NCBI RefSeq assembly: GCF_025699125.1
Contig: NZ_JAILWC010000003.1
Span: 1 to 64,000, forward strand
Length of the DNA: 64,000 nt
Reading direction: 5' to 3'
DNA from: Nitrosopumilus sp.
GTDB taxonomy: Archaea; Thermoproteota; Nitrososphaeria; Nitrososphaerales; Nitrosopumilaceae
Shown here: piece by piece, positions 34,928-44,226 of the stretch
Layout: each line of letters opens with the position of its first letter
How positions within the stretch are numbered: position 1 is the first letter of the stretch
Notes under the pieces: model-generated
Database searches by the model: none
What the model was told of the DNA's origin: nothing
The model's input: the letters and a program-made list of their open reading frames with translations, nothing else
Made by a program: the position numbers and the translations under genes

Positions 34928-35860
34928 TCACAGATCTAATGATTCTTTGAGGCCTTTGTACCTATTTCTAATAGTTACTTCAGTGACATTTGCAGCTTCC
35001 GCAATATCACGCTGAGTCTTGTCCTCACCATTTTTTACACAAGATAGATACAATGCGGCAGCTGCTAACCCCATAGGATCTTTTCCAGCTGATACTTCAT
35101 TGTCTTGAGCCATTTTTAGCACCTTTGTTGCATATCTTTTTGTTTTCTCTGCAATTCCAATTCTGCTTGCAATTCTTGCAACACATTGAATTGAATCAGT
35201 TACTGGCATCTTCAAGTCAAGCTCTTTGACTAGCAATCTGTAACATCTTGCAATATCTTTTCTTTTGATGTTTGCTGCTTGCTCTACATCTTTGAGATTT
35301 CTTGGAGTTTCAGTATCTCTGCATGCAGCATAAAGAGCAGATGCCATCAAAGCTGAAATCGAGCGACCTCGAACTAGACCTTTCTCTAGTGCTTTTCTAT
35401 AAATGTAGGCTGCTTTTTCAATAACTGCATCAGATATTGCTAGTTTGTCTTTTAGTCTGTTTAATTCGCTAAATGCCTGTCGGAAATTTCTATCAACTGG
35501 TTCATGAACTTGACTTCTACTATCCCAAGTTCTGAGTCTTTCAATAGTACTTTTCATAGAGGCTGTTAGAGGTCTACCTGATGCATCTTTGTTTATAGGA
35601 TTAATTATTGTTGCAAGACCCATGTCATGCATTGTTAGGGATGTTGGAGCACCGGCTCTTGCCTTGTTTCCTCCTTCATCTTGTGTAAAGGATCTCCATT
35701 CAGGTCCGGCTTCTTGTAGTTTTTCAGTAATTACAAATCCGCACTTTGAGCAAAACATTTCTCCAGATTCATTATCAGTAACTAGTTTTCCTTGTGCACA
35801 TCGTGGACATAGATCCTTGCCTTTACTTACCATGATTATTTCAGGAATCCTCTTTTTCAT
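34928..35860 (-). CDS. tfb: Transcription initiation factor B (TFB, copy 1)
   Basis: The 310-aa product has an N-terminal zinc ribbon (CPRC...CSKCG), a B-reader/linker with PEWRSFT, and two cyclin-like repeats with ARASRIG-type helices and a final helix-turn-helix (VTEVTIRNRYKGL). It recruits RNA polymerase to the TATA/TBP complex. Start at 35860 or at the internal ATG nine codons later (MVSKGKDLCPRC). The canonical zinc ribbon suggests that this is the general factor. A second, more divergent copy lies 4 kb away. Confidence 0.95.
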   Translation of the reverse strand: MKKRIPEIIMVSKGKDLCPRCAQGKLVTDNESGEMFCSKCGFVITEKLQEAGPEWRSFTQDEGGNKARAGAPTSLTMHDMGLATIINPINKDASGRPLTASMKSTIERLRTWDSRSQVHEPVDRNFRQAFSELNRLKDKLAISDAVIEKAAYIYRKALEKGLVRGRSISALMASALYAACRDTETPRNLKDVEQAANIKRKDIARCYRLLVKELDLKMPVTDSIQCVARIASRIGIAEKTKRYATKVLKMAQDNEVSAGKDPMGLAAAALYLSCVKNGEDKTQRDIAEAANVTEVTIRNRYKGLKESLDL

Positions 35861-35956
35861 GGTATTTATGAATCAACAAGTTTTTTCGTCAAATTTCATG
35901 CCAAAAATGAGGCTAACAATAATACTGAATAGTCATTATTGAATTAAAGTAAGAGT

Positions 35957-36907
35957 ATGAAGTTTCTTTGGTTAATTCCATTGGTAATCGGAGTCTTTGT
36001 TTTGGTTCCAAATATCTATGCAGAAACTATTACACGGAATCTAGAAGGCGGGATGGATATTCAAATTACATATCCTGAAGAGATAGTAGTAGGTAGAGAA
36101 GGTGTCATTTCTATTTTGGTTAAAAATAACGGATGGGAAAATAAGGAAAATATTTCGTTTGGAATTTCATTATCAGCGATACCGGGATTAATCATAGAGC
36201 CATCAGATAGGATTACTTTGGAAAAACTTGCTCAAGGAGGATCATATGGTGAAAATATCAGTTTGCAAATTCCCAGTGATGCAAGTTTGGGAGTACATTA
36301 TCTAAATTTGAAATACTCTCATGTTCTTGTTGCAAATAATGAAACACCAAAACCGCCTTTTTTTCATGATATTGCAATTCCTTTGATAATAAAGAAAGAC
36401 CCAAGTGTAACAATTCACACAAAAATGCCTGAATCAATTTTTTCAAATGCCGAGTTTCCAATAGAAATTGAAGTGTTATCAAAAGACATTGACATTAGAA
36501 ATGTTGGAATTAAGATTATTCCTCCAAAAGATATAGAATTTAGAGGAGAAACACTGCATACATTCTCAAAAATTCAAAAAAACATGCCTATAGCAGTTAC
36601 ATCTCAAATCATTACACCAGTTAAAGAAGTTAATACAGAATACAAGCTTCCATTTCAAATCATTGTTACATATACAGATGATATAGGATTAGACAAAGAA
36701 GATTCGCAAACAGTCTCAGTGGTTTTACGACCTAGAACATTTATGGAATTAACCACAGATGGTGGAATTTGGATTGGAAGTTTTTTTATTGCTCCATATG
36801 TGAGTCTTGGAACAATTATTGGAATTCCTGCAGGTGCAATCATATCATTACTAATTAGGAAAAAACAGAACTCTAGTAAAAAACGACCAAAAAAGAAAAA
36901 ACTCTAA
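35957..36907 (+). CDS. Exported CARDB/NEW3-like protein with C-terminal membrane anchor
   Basis: The 316-aa product has a signal peptide (residues 1-22, VYA before the cut), at least two immunoglobulin-like repeats with the pattern of strands typical of NEW3/CARDB domains (VRNNG-like turn VKNNGWENKENISF, and SDASLGVHYLNLKY), and a C-terminal transmembrane helix (about 275-300) followed by a strongly basic tail KKRPKKKKL. It probably projects from the membrane and helps to bind or organise the surface layer. Confidence 0.7.
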   Translation: MKFLWLIPLVIGVFVLVPNIYAETITRNLEGGMDIQITYPEEIVVGREGVISILVKNNGWENKENISFGISLSAIPGLIIEPSDRITLEKLAQGGSYGENISLQIPSDASLGVHYLNLKYSHVLVANNETPKPPFFHDIAIPLIIKKDPSVTIHTKMPESIFSNAEFPIEIEVLSKDIDIRNVGIKIIPPKDIEFRGETLHTFSKIQKNMPIAVTSQIITPVKEVNTEYKLPFQIIVTYTDDIGLDKEDSQTVSVVLRPRTFMELTTDGGIWIGSFFIAPYVSLGTIIGIPAGAIISLLIRKKQNSSKKRPKKKKL

Positions 36908-37203
36908 GACTCTAATTTTTCTTTAATTTTTTGAATGTATTTCTCATTATATACATTGAATAGTTTTATTTTGTTTTGCGCCAAAGCCATAGCGCCAGGT
37001 CTACTGTTAATGTGATCTTCAGCAATTTTTTGCTCTTTTAATAATTTTTTAAGATTCTCCTTTGAGGATGATTCTAGTTTGGAAAGTAAAGTTGTAAGTT
37101 CTTTCTCAAGATTGTCTTTGGTATTAGGAATTTCAGGTGGATCAGAGCCAATAATTTCCTTTGTAGTAATATTTCCAAATACTTTTTTGTCTAATTCAAG
37201 CAA
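36904..37203 (-). CDS. Helical cytoplasmic protein of unknown function
   Basis: The 99-aa product has no signal peptide and is mainly helical (a Leu/Lys/Glu-rich stretch from about residue 28 to 62, and a second helix at the end). Its 3' end overlaps the converging exported-protein gene by 4 bp. No family recognised. Confidence 0.55.
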   Translation of the reverse strand: MLELDKKVFGNITTKEIIGSDPPEIPNTKDNLEKELTTLLSKLESSSKENLKKLLKEQKIAEDHINSRPGAMALAQNKIKLFNVYNEKYIQKIKEKLES

Positions 37204-37310
37204 TAATAAAAAACAGAGATAGCGGTATAAATTTTATTTTATAATTTTTCATACAAGTGAGTGCAGTGCAATCAAACGTTTTATCTTTTTGATAATTTTA
37301 GTCTTCATTA

Positions 37311-37520
37311 ATGGCTTATTGTATAGGTGAATGTAAAAAATACAAGGCTCTCAAACCATTACAGATTGGCAGATATGCTGCTGGACAAAAAAGATGCAAT
37401 TATTGTGAAATATTTGTAGAAATTGATGGAATTATTTGCCCATGCTGTAAAAGCCAGTTACGATGCTTACCTAGAAGTAGAAAAGGAAAAGAAAAATACC
37501 TTGCTCAAATTGTAAGATAA
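37311..37520 (+). CDS. Small Cys-rich zinc-binding protein
   Basis: The 69-aa product has nine cysteines in a CxxxC...CxxC...CPCC...C order that could hold one or two zinc ions, and a basic C terminus. Similar small proteins are common in thaumarchaea and may bind nucleic acid. Function unknown. Standalone gene. Confidence 0.65.
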   Translation: MAYCIGECKKYKALKPLQIGRYAAGQKRCNYCEIFVEIDGIICPCCKSQLRCLPRSRKGKEKYLAQIVR

Positions 37521-37618
37521 ATCAATGAAAGATCAATTATTTTAAAAAACTAGATTTTAGATTTTTTCATGCCTAAGAATTAAAGTTCTATTTATAAGAA
37601 ATCAATACAAGTAAGAAT

Positions 37619-37891
37619 ATGGCAATTCCAGCAGATGTTGAAGAATATGTTGAAAAACATATCAAGTTAATGATTTCCCAGACTGAGACATATTTGCCAT
37701 TTATCAAAGTTGCATTTCCATATTCAAATAATGTAGCAGATGGAGTTTACAGTCTAATTATTGGAAGTGCATTATCTGTATTTGTAAATCAATTTGCAAT
37801 GAAAATGAAGTATCCAACTGCAGAAGATTTTACAGACTTTGGAAAGATTGCCATAAAGTACAGAGATCAAGTAGACAAGTTTTTTACATAA
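37619..37891 (+). CDS. Small conserved-looking cytoplasmic protein
   Basis: The 90-aa product is soluble and helical, with a hydrophobic segment around residues 42-60. No motif stands out. It converges on the next minus-strand gene with no gap. Confidence 0.55.
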   Translation: MAIPADVEEYVEKHIKLMISQTETYLPFIKVAFPYSNNVADGVYSLIIGSALSVFVNQFAMKMKYPTAEDFTDFGKIAIKYRDQVDKFFT

Positions 37892-38128
37892 TTAAGCAAG
37901 TTCGCCTAAAAAATGAACAATATCATTAGTTACAACAACTGTTCTATCCTTTGGAACATGGTATAGTTTTTTTGAACCATTACTTGACTGAATTATAATT
38001 TTTGAGAATGGATCTTTGAGGGATTTGTAAAGAATGCCCTTTTCTCCAACTGATTGTGACCAATGAGTTCCTTGAACAAAAGATATTGTTTGAAATTTGA
38101 TTACTTGATATGAGAAGACCATTTGCAT
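37892..38128 (-). CDS. Small beta-rich protein coupled to crcB
   Basis: The 78-aa product is rich in short strands with basic turns and no transmembrane helix. Its start overlaps the crcB stop by one base, so it is coupled to the fluoride channel gene. It may be a small regulatory or accessory protein, but this is inferred from position only. Confidence 0.55.
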   Translation of the reverse strand: MQMVFSYQVIKFQTISFVQGTHWSQSVGEKGILYKSLKDPFSKIIIQSSNGSKKLYHVPKDRTVVVTNDIVHFLGELA

Positions 38129-38508
38129 TAATTGTTAATTATTGCACTCATTAAGGATTTTCCCCCAATTAATGCTGTAATTGATAAGCCAATATTTGCA
38201 ATTACATTGATTGCAAGTGCCCCATAGTGATTATTCTCAAGAAGATTGCTTGAATCAAGTGCAAATGATGACATTGTAGTAAGTGAACCACAGAACCCTA
38301 CTGCAGCAAAAAGAGAGTATCTGCCATCAAGGTTCCATTGTTCTGAAAATACTACAAATGCACCAAGGATAAATGCGCCAATAACATTGACTATCAAAAC
38401 ATTGACAGGTAATGTATTGAAAAGTAAAGGAGATTCAGTAATTTTGTATCTTAGAAATGCTCCAAATACTGAACCAACTGCAAGAAAAACAAATTCTAAA
38501 CCTTTCAT
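38128..38508 (-). CDS. crcB: Fluoride channel CrcB/Fluc
   Basis: The 126-aa product has four transmembrane helices and the family motifs FGAFLRY near the N terminus, NVIGAFILG with the conserved Asn, and GFCGSLTTMSSFALDS in helix 3. It exports fluoride as an antiparallel dimer, with one gene encoding both halves. No fluoride riboswitch is seen upstream. Confidence 0.93.
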   Translation of the reverse strand: MKGLEFVFLAVGSVFGAFLRYKITESPLLFNTLPVNVLIVNVIGAFILGAFVVFSEQWNLDGRYSLFAAVGFCGSLTTMSSFALDSSNLLENNHYGALAINVIANIGLSITALIGGKSLMSAIINN

Positions 38509-38636
38509 CTACACCATACTAATTATTTGACATTATTAGTGCTATTTGGGAGGATTTGGGTAAATTCACACCTAATTTTGTTTTTTCAGAGATACATGTC
38601 TATGGTTTTTATAGGTTCAATTATTTTCCAGACTAA

Positions 38637-38828
38637 ATGACCCTTAAACTAAGATGCGATGACTATGGTTTTGAATGTGAATTCATTCTAGATGGAGAGA
38701 AAACCGTAGGATTGATCGAAAAATTAAGAAATCATTTTGAAGAAGAGCATGGAATCGATTATACAATTGAAGCAGTTACTCAAATGATTACAAACCGTGG
38801 ACATTCTTTAGAATCAATAAAAAAATAG
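38637..38828 (+). CDS. DUF1059-like small protein
   Basis: The 63-aa product has the compact pattern of DUF1059 proteins: CDDYGFECEF at the start, then a helix and HFEEEHGI. It is a cytoplasmic protein of unknown role, often found as a single small gene in archaea and bacteria. It runs from an ATG directly after AT-rich promoter sequence. Confidence 0.6.
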   Translation: MTLKLRCDDYGFECEFILDGEKTVGLIEKLRNHFEEEHGIDYTIEAVTQMITNRGHSLESIKK

Positions 38829-39006
38829 ATTTTTTCTAAAAAAATATTTTTCATTTTTAACATTTATTACATTGTGTATTGTATCATACTTAAGAACCAA
38901 ATCAAGCGAAAATTCTAGGAATTTTTGGTTTGCAATGTTATGATCTTAATACAAAATTACCTGAAAGTATTTGTTTTTATTTGATAATCACTAATACTAA
39001 CTAGTA

Positions 39007-39927
39007 GTGTTAAAAAATTATTCAAACGATTATGATGTCAAGTGTGAACTAGATACTTGCAAAACCTACCCTGCAATAACAGATTCTGAAAGAGGAGAAA
39101 TTGTTTGTGGGGGATGCGGTCTTATTCTAGTGGAAAACATGTCTGATGCATCATATGAAAATAACGGTTACTCTCAGGAAGATTTTATGAAGTTGGCAAG
39201 AACAGGTCCTGCAACATCACTAACAATGAATGATAAGGGATTATCAACTGTAATTGGTACAAATAAAGACTCTACTGGAAAAGCATTATCCAACAAAACA
39301 AAATATGAATTCAATAGATTACGAACATGGGATCAGAGAAGTAAATCAAGAAAGACTGCTACATTAAGCAAGGCCTTTACATTACTTCACGGAATGAAAA
39401 CAAAATTAGGAATTCCAGATAATGTTGTAGAAAATGCTGCCTATCTTTACAGAAAAGCAGTTAATGCAAAATTAACTAGGGGAAGAACAATGGCTTCATT
39501 GATTTCTGCCTCATTGTATGCAGCATGTAGAGAAAACAACATTCCTAGAACATTAGATGATGTTGCCGAGGCTGGAAATGTAGAAAGAAGAATACTTTCC
39601 CGAGATTTAAGAACCATAATCAAAAAGCTTGAATTGAATCTTAATCAATATGACACTTCATCATTTATCTCAAAAATTTCAAACAATATGAATTTGAAGG
39701 AGAAAACCAAACGAGATGCATTTGATATACTAAAGCGATGCGAGAAGGAAGACATTACCGCTGGAAAGCATCCTGTAGCACAAGCTGCTGCGTCATTATA
39801 TCTTGCATGTATAATGAATGGTGAGAAAATTAGTCAAAAGAAATTTTCAGTAGAATCTGGAGTCAGTGATGTTACAATTAGAAATAGAGCTGTTTTGATT
39901 AAGAAAACATTAAAGCTTATTGAGTAG
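39007..39927 (+). CDS. tfb: Transcription initiation factor B (TFB, divergent copy 2)
   Basis: The 306-aa product starts at a GTG. It has the two cyclin-like repeats and the C-terminal HTH (SGVSDVTIRNRAVLI) of TFB. Its N-terminal zinc ribbon is unusual: the first knuckle is CELDTC (CxxxxC) and not CxxC, with CGGC as the second. The B-reader region differs from copy 1. It may replace copy 1 at a subset of promoters. Multiple TFBs are usual in this lineage. Nothing around it suggests a specific regulon. Confidence 0.92.
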   Translation: MLKNYSNDYDVKCELDTCKTYPAITDSERGEIVCGGCGLILVENMSDASYENNGYSQEDFMKLARTGPATSLTMNDKGLSTVIGTNKDSTGKALSNKTKYEFNRLRTWDQRSKSRKTATLSKAFTLLHGMKTKLGIPDNVVENAAYLYRKAVNAKLTRGRTMASLISASLYAACRENNIPRTLDDVAEAGNVERRILSRDLRTIIKKLELNLNQYDTSSFISKISNNMNLKEKTKRDAFDILKRCEKEDITAGKHPVAQAAASLYLACIMNGEKISQKKFSVESGVSDVTIRNRAVLIKKTLKLIE

Positions 39928-39943
39928 ATCATTCAAAAAAATC

Positions 39944-40375
39944 CTACAAGTTAATTGTAGGATAAAATATTTTTTCAAATAATACATCTTTTAGTCTGTT
40001 CGCCAAATCAATTATGACACGTACTTGTTCCATTGTAATTTCTTTAAGACTTGTAATAGTTTCATTTAATTCTGAAATCATATCTTGTAATCTCATATTT
40101 TCATTTTTTAGAGATGATATCTCTCCTCGAAGATTGGTATTTTCTTGTTTTAGTTTATTATTTTCTTCAGTTAGTCTTTTTATTTTTTCTGACTCTGTTT
40201 CTTCTGGAAATGGTGCTGGTGCGGGTGCGGGTTCTGGCATTCTAATTGGTTCGGGTTCTGGAGAAGGTTCTGGAATTTCTGGAGGTTCTGGTTCTTGCTC
40301 TGTATTGATTGCAAAGACAAATGGAATGCTTGTCAAAATAATCAAAGTCAAGCTAAAGATTAAACCAGGTTTCAT
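39944..40375 (-). CDS. Exported protein with Pro/Glu-rich spacer and leucine-zipper coiled coil
   Basis: The 143-aa product has a signal peptide (residues 1-22, FAI), a spacer of about 35 residues built of PEP-like repeats with alternating Pro and Glu, and a C-terminal coiled coil of about seven heptads with Asn/Leu positions (ENNKLKQENTNLRGEISSL). The Pro-rich part should be extended and the zipper should oligomerise, so it could act as a spacer or trimeric stalk on the cell surface. Similar architecture to lipoprotein-like stalks. Function unknown. Confidence 0.65.
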   Translation of the reverse strand: MKPGLIFSLTLIILTSIPFVFAINTEQEPEPPEIPEPSPEPEPIRMPEPAPAPAPFPEETESEKIKRLTEENNKLKQENTNLRGEISSLKNENMRLQDMISELNETITSLKEITMEQVRVIIDLANRLKDVLFEKIFYPTINL

Positions 40376-40446
40376 TTTTCCACATACAAATTAGAATAAT
40401 TTTGTATATGAATATGATTACTGATTTCTAAGAATGAAAAAGAAAG

Positions 40447-40665
40447 TTATTTGTAGAAATCAGGTTCTTGATCTTTCTTTTGTTTAGGAAGATCTTCCAT
40501 TACTGCTTGAACTACTTCATTGTGGTTATATGTTAAATGCCTAAGAAATTTCGCTGATTCATCTGCTCTAGTTTTTTCATCAGCAAATAACATCTCAGGA
40601 CTACTTAACTCTGCCATCATTGTATTGCATTCTTGGCATGGATTAAAGTCAAGATATAGCTTCAT
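40447..40665 (-). CDS. Small CxxC-containing protein
   Basis: The 72-aa product has one CQEC motif near the N terminus and an HN...H pair further on (HLTYNHNEV) that might hold a metal. Soluble, acidic. It lies 30 bp downstream of the Cdc48 gene's start on the same strand order (cdc48 stop is at 40696), so it could be in the same transcription unit. Unknown function. Confidence 0.55.
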   Translation of the reverse strand: MKLYLDFNPCQECNTMMAELSSPEMLFADEKTRADESAKFLRHLTYNHNEVVQAVMEDLPKQKKDQEPDFYK

Positions 40666-40695
40666 TGATTTGTGTCATCCTCCTTAGTATTTAGA

Positions 40696-42849
40696 CTATT
40701 TTATGGATTGAGGGATAGGAGCCTCCTTTTTTTGAGGCTTTACCTTATCAATTGAATCAATCATATCTTCTTGTGTTATTTTGATGTCTTTGACATTTTT
40801 AGATTTTCCACTAACAAATCTCTTTAAAGCAGTAATAGCTGCTCTATTTGCTACTGCTGCAATTTCTGCACCGCTAAAACCATCTGTTAACTCTACTAGT
40901 TTTCCAATGTTAACATCATTTGAAAGTGGTTTCTTTTTGGTATGAATCTCAAAGATGTGTTGTCTTCCTTTTGAATCAGGGTTTGGAACTTCGATGATTC
41001 TATCAAATCTTCCTGGTCTTAGTAATGCTTCATCAACTATATCTAACCGATTTGTTGCACCAATAATCAAAACATTGTGTAATTCTTCTAGTCCATCAAT
41101 TTCAGTTAAAATTTGAGATACCACATTTTCAGTTACATGTGAGCCTGAATCTCCACTTCCTCGTCTTGGTACAAGTGCATCTACTTCATCTAAAAAGATG
41201 ATACAGGGAGCTGCTTGTCGTGCTTTTCTGAAAATTTCTCTAACTCCCTTTTCAGATTCTCCGACCCATTTTGAAAGTAATTCAGGACCCTTGATACTGA
41301 TAAAGTTAGATTCTGTCATTTTGGCAAGTGCTTTTGCTATCAATGTTTTACCAGTTCCAGGCGGACCGTGAAGTAAAATTCCCTTTGGACTTTCTACATT
41401 TACATAATCATAAGCTTCTTTGTATTTCATAGGCCATTCAACTGCTTCACGTAATTCTTCTTTTAATTCATCAAGACCTCCTACATCATCCCAACTAACA
41501 TTAGGAGTTTGAACTTGAACTTCTCGCAGTGCACTTGGTCTGACTTCTTTTAATGCATCTTGGAAATCATCTCGAGTAATCTTTATTTTCTGAAGAATTT
41601 CTGTAGATATTTTTTCCTCACTTAGATCAACTTTTTCAATATCAAGAATTTTGCGTAGAGATATCATTGCAGCTTCCTTGGCTAACACTTCTAAATCAGC
41701 GCCTACAAATCCATGTGTGGTCTTTGAAATTTCTTTAAGATCAACTTTTTCATCAATTGGCATTCCACGTGTATGAATTGATAGAATGTCAAATCTTCCT
41801 TCTTCATCAGGAATTCCAATTTCAATTTCTCTGTCAAATCTTCCAGGTCTTCTAAGTGCAGGATCAATTGAATCAGGTCTATTAGTAGCAGCAATTACTA
41901 CAACTTTTCCTCTAGATTTCATCCCATCCATTAATGTTAACAATTGTGAGACTATTCTCTTCTCAAGTTCGCCAGATACTTCATCTCTTTTTGGTGCAAT
42001 TGAATCAATTTCATCAATGAAGATAATACTTGGAGCATTTTCTTCAGCTTGTGTAAATATTTCTCTAATTCTCTCTTCACTTTCTCCATAATGTTTTCCC
42101 ATAATTTCAGGGCCGCTAAGAGAGATAAAGTGGGCATTAGTTTCACCTGCAACTGCTTTTGCAAGAAGAGTCTTTCCCGTACCTGGAGGTCCATACAATA
42201 ACACACCTTTTGGTGCATCAACACCTATTTTCTCAAACAATTCTGGATGTCTCATTGGAAGTTCAACCATCTCACGAATTTTTAGAACTTCACGTTTTAA
42301 TCCTCCAAGTTCATCATATGTTATTCTTGGAACAGATGCATCAATCGCTTTTGTCATTGCACCAAGCTTGAAGATAGTTTCTTCTGTAACAATAACTGGT
42401 TTTGATGGTTTTGTATTGGTTACAACAAATTGTATTTTTCCACCCATTGAAGTTGGTAGTTGAATTGAATCATGTACAGTAAATACATGGTTTTGGAATG
42501 AATTTATCATGAAATAATGTAATTGTTCTTCATCAATTTGTAATTTTTCAGTTGGAGATAATGTAATTTGTTCAGCATTAAATGCTTCAACAGGTTTTAT
42601 AGAGATTTTATCTCCAATAGCTGCTCCAATATTTTGTCTTGTAATTCCATCTATTTTGATAATTCCTGTGCCATATTCTTCAGTTGAACCTGGCCATAAT
42701 TTTACATGGGTTTTTTTGTTATATGTTAATTCTAATATTTGCCCTGTATTCCATTTCTGATCCTCAATAATTTTAGGATCAACAATTGCTCTACCCATCC
42801 TTACATGTTGTTGTGGAATTTCATCTATTCTTAAAATAATTTCACTCAT
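40696..42849 (-). CDS. cdc48: Cdc48/VAT-type AAA+ ATPase
   Basis: The 717-aa product has a double-psi barrel N domain (residues 1-180) and two AAA+ modules, each with GPPGTGKT, a Walker B (IIFIDEIDS and IIFLDEVDA) and an arginine-finger region with RPGRFDR. It unfolds and extracts proteins, usually feeding the proteasome, as a hexamer in the cytoplasm. The C terminus is a short Lys/Gln/Pro tail. Neighbours on the same strand: hsp20 upstream (27-bp gap), suggesting joint stress control. Confidence 0.95.
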   Translation of the reverse strand: MSEIILRIDEIPQQHVRMGRAIVDPKIIEDQKWNTGQILELTYNKKTHVKLWPGSTEEYGTGIIKIDGITRQNIGAAIGDKISIKPVEAFNAEQITLSPTEKLQIDEEQLHYFMINSFQNHVFTVHDSIQLPTSMGGKIQFVVTNTKPSKPVIVTEETIFKLGAMTKAIDASVPRITYDELGGLKREVLKIREMVELPMRHPELFEKIGVDAPKGVLLYGPPGTGKTLLAKAVAGETNAHFISLSGPEIMGKHYGESEERIREIFTQAEENAPSIIFIDEIDSIAPKRDEVSGELEKRIVSQLLTLMDGMKSRGKVVVIAATNRPDSIDPALRRPGRFDREIEIGIPDEEGRFDILSIHTRGMPIDEKVDLKEISKTTHGFVGADLEVLAKEAAMISLRKILDIEKVDLSEEKISTEILQKIKITRDDFQDALKEVRPSALREVQVQTPNVSWDDVGGLDELKEELREAVEWPMKYKEAYDYVNVESPKGILLHGPPGTGKTLIAKALAKMTESNFISIKGPELLSKWVGESEKGVREIFRKARQAAPCIIFLDEVDALVPRRGSGDSGSHVTENVVSQILTEIDGLEELHNVLIIGATNRLDIVDEALLRPGRFDRIIEVPNPDSKGRQHIFEIHTKKKPLSNDVNIGKLVELTDGFSGAEIAAVANRAAITALKRFVSGKSKNVKDIKITQEDMIDSIDKVKPQKKEAPIPQSIK

Positions 42850-42876
42850 ATTTTTACCTCAAAAATTATGGGAGGT

Positions 42877-43383
42877 TTATTCAACCTCCACCGTTTTGCC
42901 TTTTGGTTTTTCTTCTTCAATTAACTTGAAGACTATTTGTAAAACTCCGTTTTTGTAAGAAGCCTTTGCAGAGTTTTCATCAATTTTTTGTTGTACTGGA
43001 ACTTTAACATGATATTTCTTTTTGTCATGTTCTGCAGAAAGTTCTACAATCTTGTTTTCAACAACAACTTTGACATCAGTTTTTTCAACTCCTGGCATCT
43101 CAGCTATGAGTTTTACTACTTTTTCTTTTTCATCGACTATTGTATCGACTACTGGTTCTCGTGTATCAGAAGTTGGAAGAAGTCCTGGTTTGACATTTCC
43201 ATATTCCTTTACAACAGGTTTTCCATCTGGACCAACAGTCATTGTGTATCCATAACAATATGGACCAGTGGTAGAACCATTACCCTTGAATTCCTCAAAA
43301 ATGTCATCTATGTTAAAAAAAGAGTTTGACATTCTCTTGAAGATTCTATCAAATTCACTATCAAAGAACATTGTCATATTCAC
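42877..43383 (-). CDS. hsp20: Small heat shock protein (Hsp20/alpha-crystallin)
   Basis: The 168-aa product carries the alpha-crystallin domain in its C-terminal half (VVKLIAEMPGVEKTDVKV through the GVLQIVFKL strand, I-x-V-like end). It binds unfolding proteins as a large oligomer. It is immediately before cdc48 on the same strand, so the two proteostasis genes may be one heat-inducible unit. A perfect 6+6 palindrome lies in its promoter region. The N terminus is Phe/Asp-rich and begins MNMTMFFD, with two in-frame ATGs close together. Confidence 0.93.
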   Translation of the reverse strand: MNMTMFFDSEFDRIFKRMSNSFFNIDDIFEEFKGNGSTTGPYCYGYTMTVGPDGKPVVKEYGNVKPGLLPTSDTREPVVDTIVDEKEKVVKLIAEMPGVEKTDVKVVVENKIVELSAEHDKKKYHVKVPVQQKIDENSAKASYKNGVLQIVFKLIEEEKPKGKTVEVE

Positions 43384-43393
43384 CTATACTATG

Positions 43394-43410
43394 TAATGTA
43401 TATGACATTA
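43394..43410. promoter_or_regulatory. Palindrome in the hsp20/43483 divergent promoter
   Basis: TAATGT and ACATTA are perfect inverted halves around a 5-bp spacer, placed 10-27 bp before the hsp20 start. It also carries TATA-like sequence, so it may be the promoter itself with a repressor site over it, as in heat-shock control by archaeal repressors. Confidence 0.4.
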
Positions 43411-43482
43411 TATAAAGATTATTGTAATTTTCTTGATTTCTTACATAATCCTATTATAATTGACATAATATAATAATCTTTA

Positions 43483-44148
43483 ATGAGAGTGGCCAGCATG
43501 TCCATACCAGAGATTGTAAGGGAGATAATTACTAGAAATCGATCGATTTATGATTGTATGAAAATGGATCTGATAAACTACACAGCATTAGCAGTAAAGA
43601 TTCAACCAGAGATTGAAAAAATACTAGGAAATTCTGTTAATCTCAATACTGTAGTAGTTGCAATAAAGCGATATGCAGATTCATTTGAGTCTAAAGATGA
43701 GGTAAAAGATGGATCAGTTTTGAAAAATGCTCGGTTGGCATTAACTGATGGAATTATGGATATCAAATTTTCAGTTAAGGAATCTGGTGAGATGGATCCT
43801 ATGGCTATTTTGGATAAATTCTCCAAGATTACTAATAATTACGAATTTTTTAGGTTATCTGATTCTTTTAGATTTCTTACTGAAGACTTGGAGGATATCC
43901 GACAAATTTTCAATAATGTCCCAAGTAGGGAAGATATGTTCAGTACTGGGCTTGCAAAGATTAGAATTTCAATTCCTAATGCTCAAAATCAGTCAGATGT
44001 TGTCTCTTATGTTGCGGAGGTATTACATACAAATGGAATTGAGCTTGTAAATGCATTTTTTAGTCAAGATAGCATCATCGTTATTCTAAATGAAAAAGAT
44101 GCTTCAAGGGCTTATGATATTTTACATTCGGATATAATGAGAGCCTAA
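43483..44148 (+). CDS. Cytoplasmic protein with C-terminal ACT-like domain
   Basis: The 221-aa product has an N-terminal helical half and a C-terminal half (about residues 145-221) with the strand-helix-strand order of a small-molecule-binding ACT/ferredoxin-like domain, ending in a VVSYVAEVLHTNGIELVNAF... strand pair and IIVILNEKDASRAYDIL. It looks like a regulatory protein that senses a ligand. Start at 43483 or the ATG five codons later (MSIPEIVREI). Confidence 0.6.
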   Translation: MRVASMSIPEIVREIITRNRSIYDCMKMDLINYTALAVKIQPEIEKILGNSVNLNTVVVAIKRYADSFESKDEVKDGSVLKNARLALTDGIMDIKFSVKESGEMDPMAILDKFSKITNNYEFFRLSDSFRFLTEDLEDIRQIFNNVPSREDMFSTGLAKIRISIPNAQNQSDVVSYVAEVLHTNGIELVNAFFSQDSIIVILNEKDASRAYDILHSDIMRA

Positions 44149-44226
44149 AAATTTTTGTTAATAAGTAATACCCATTTTTGATGTTATCTCATAGGATATA
44201 TTCAGTAATTTTATGGGTACAGGTAA

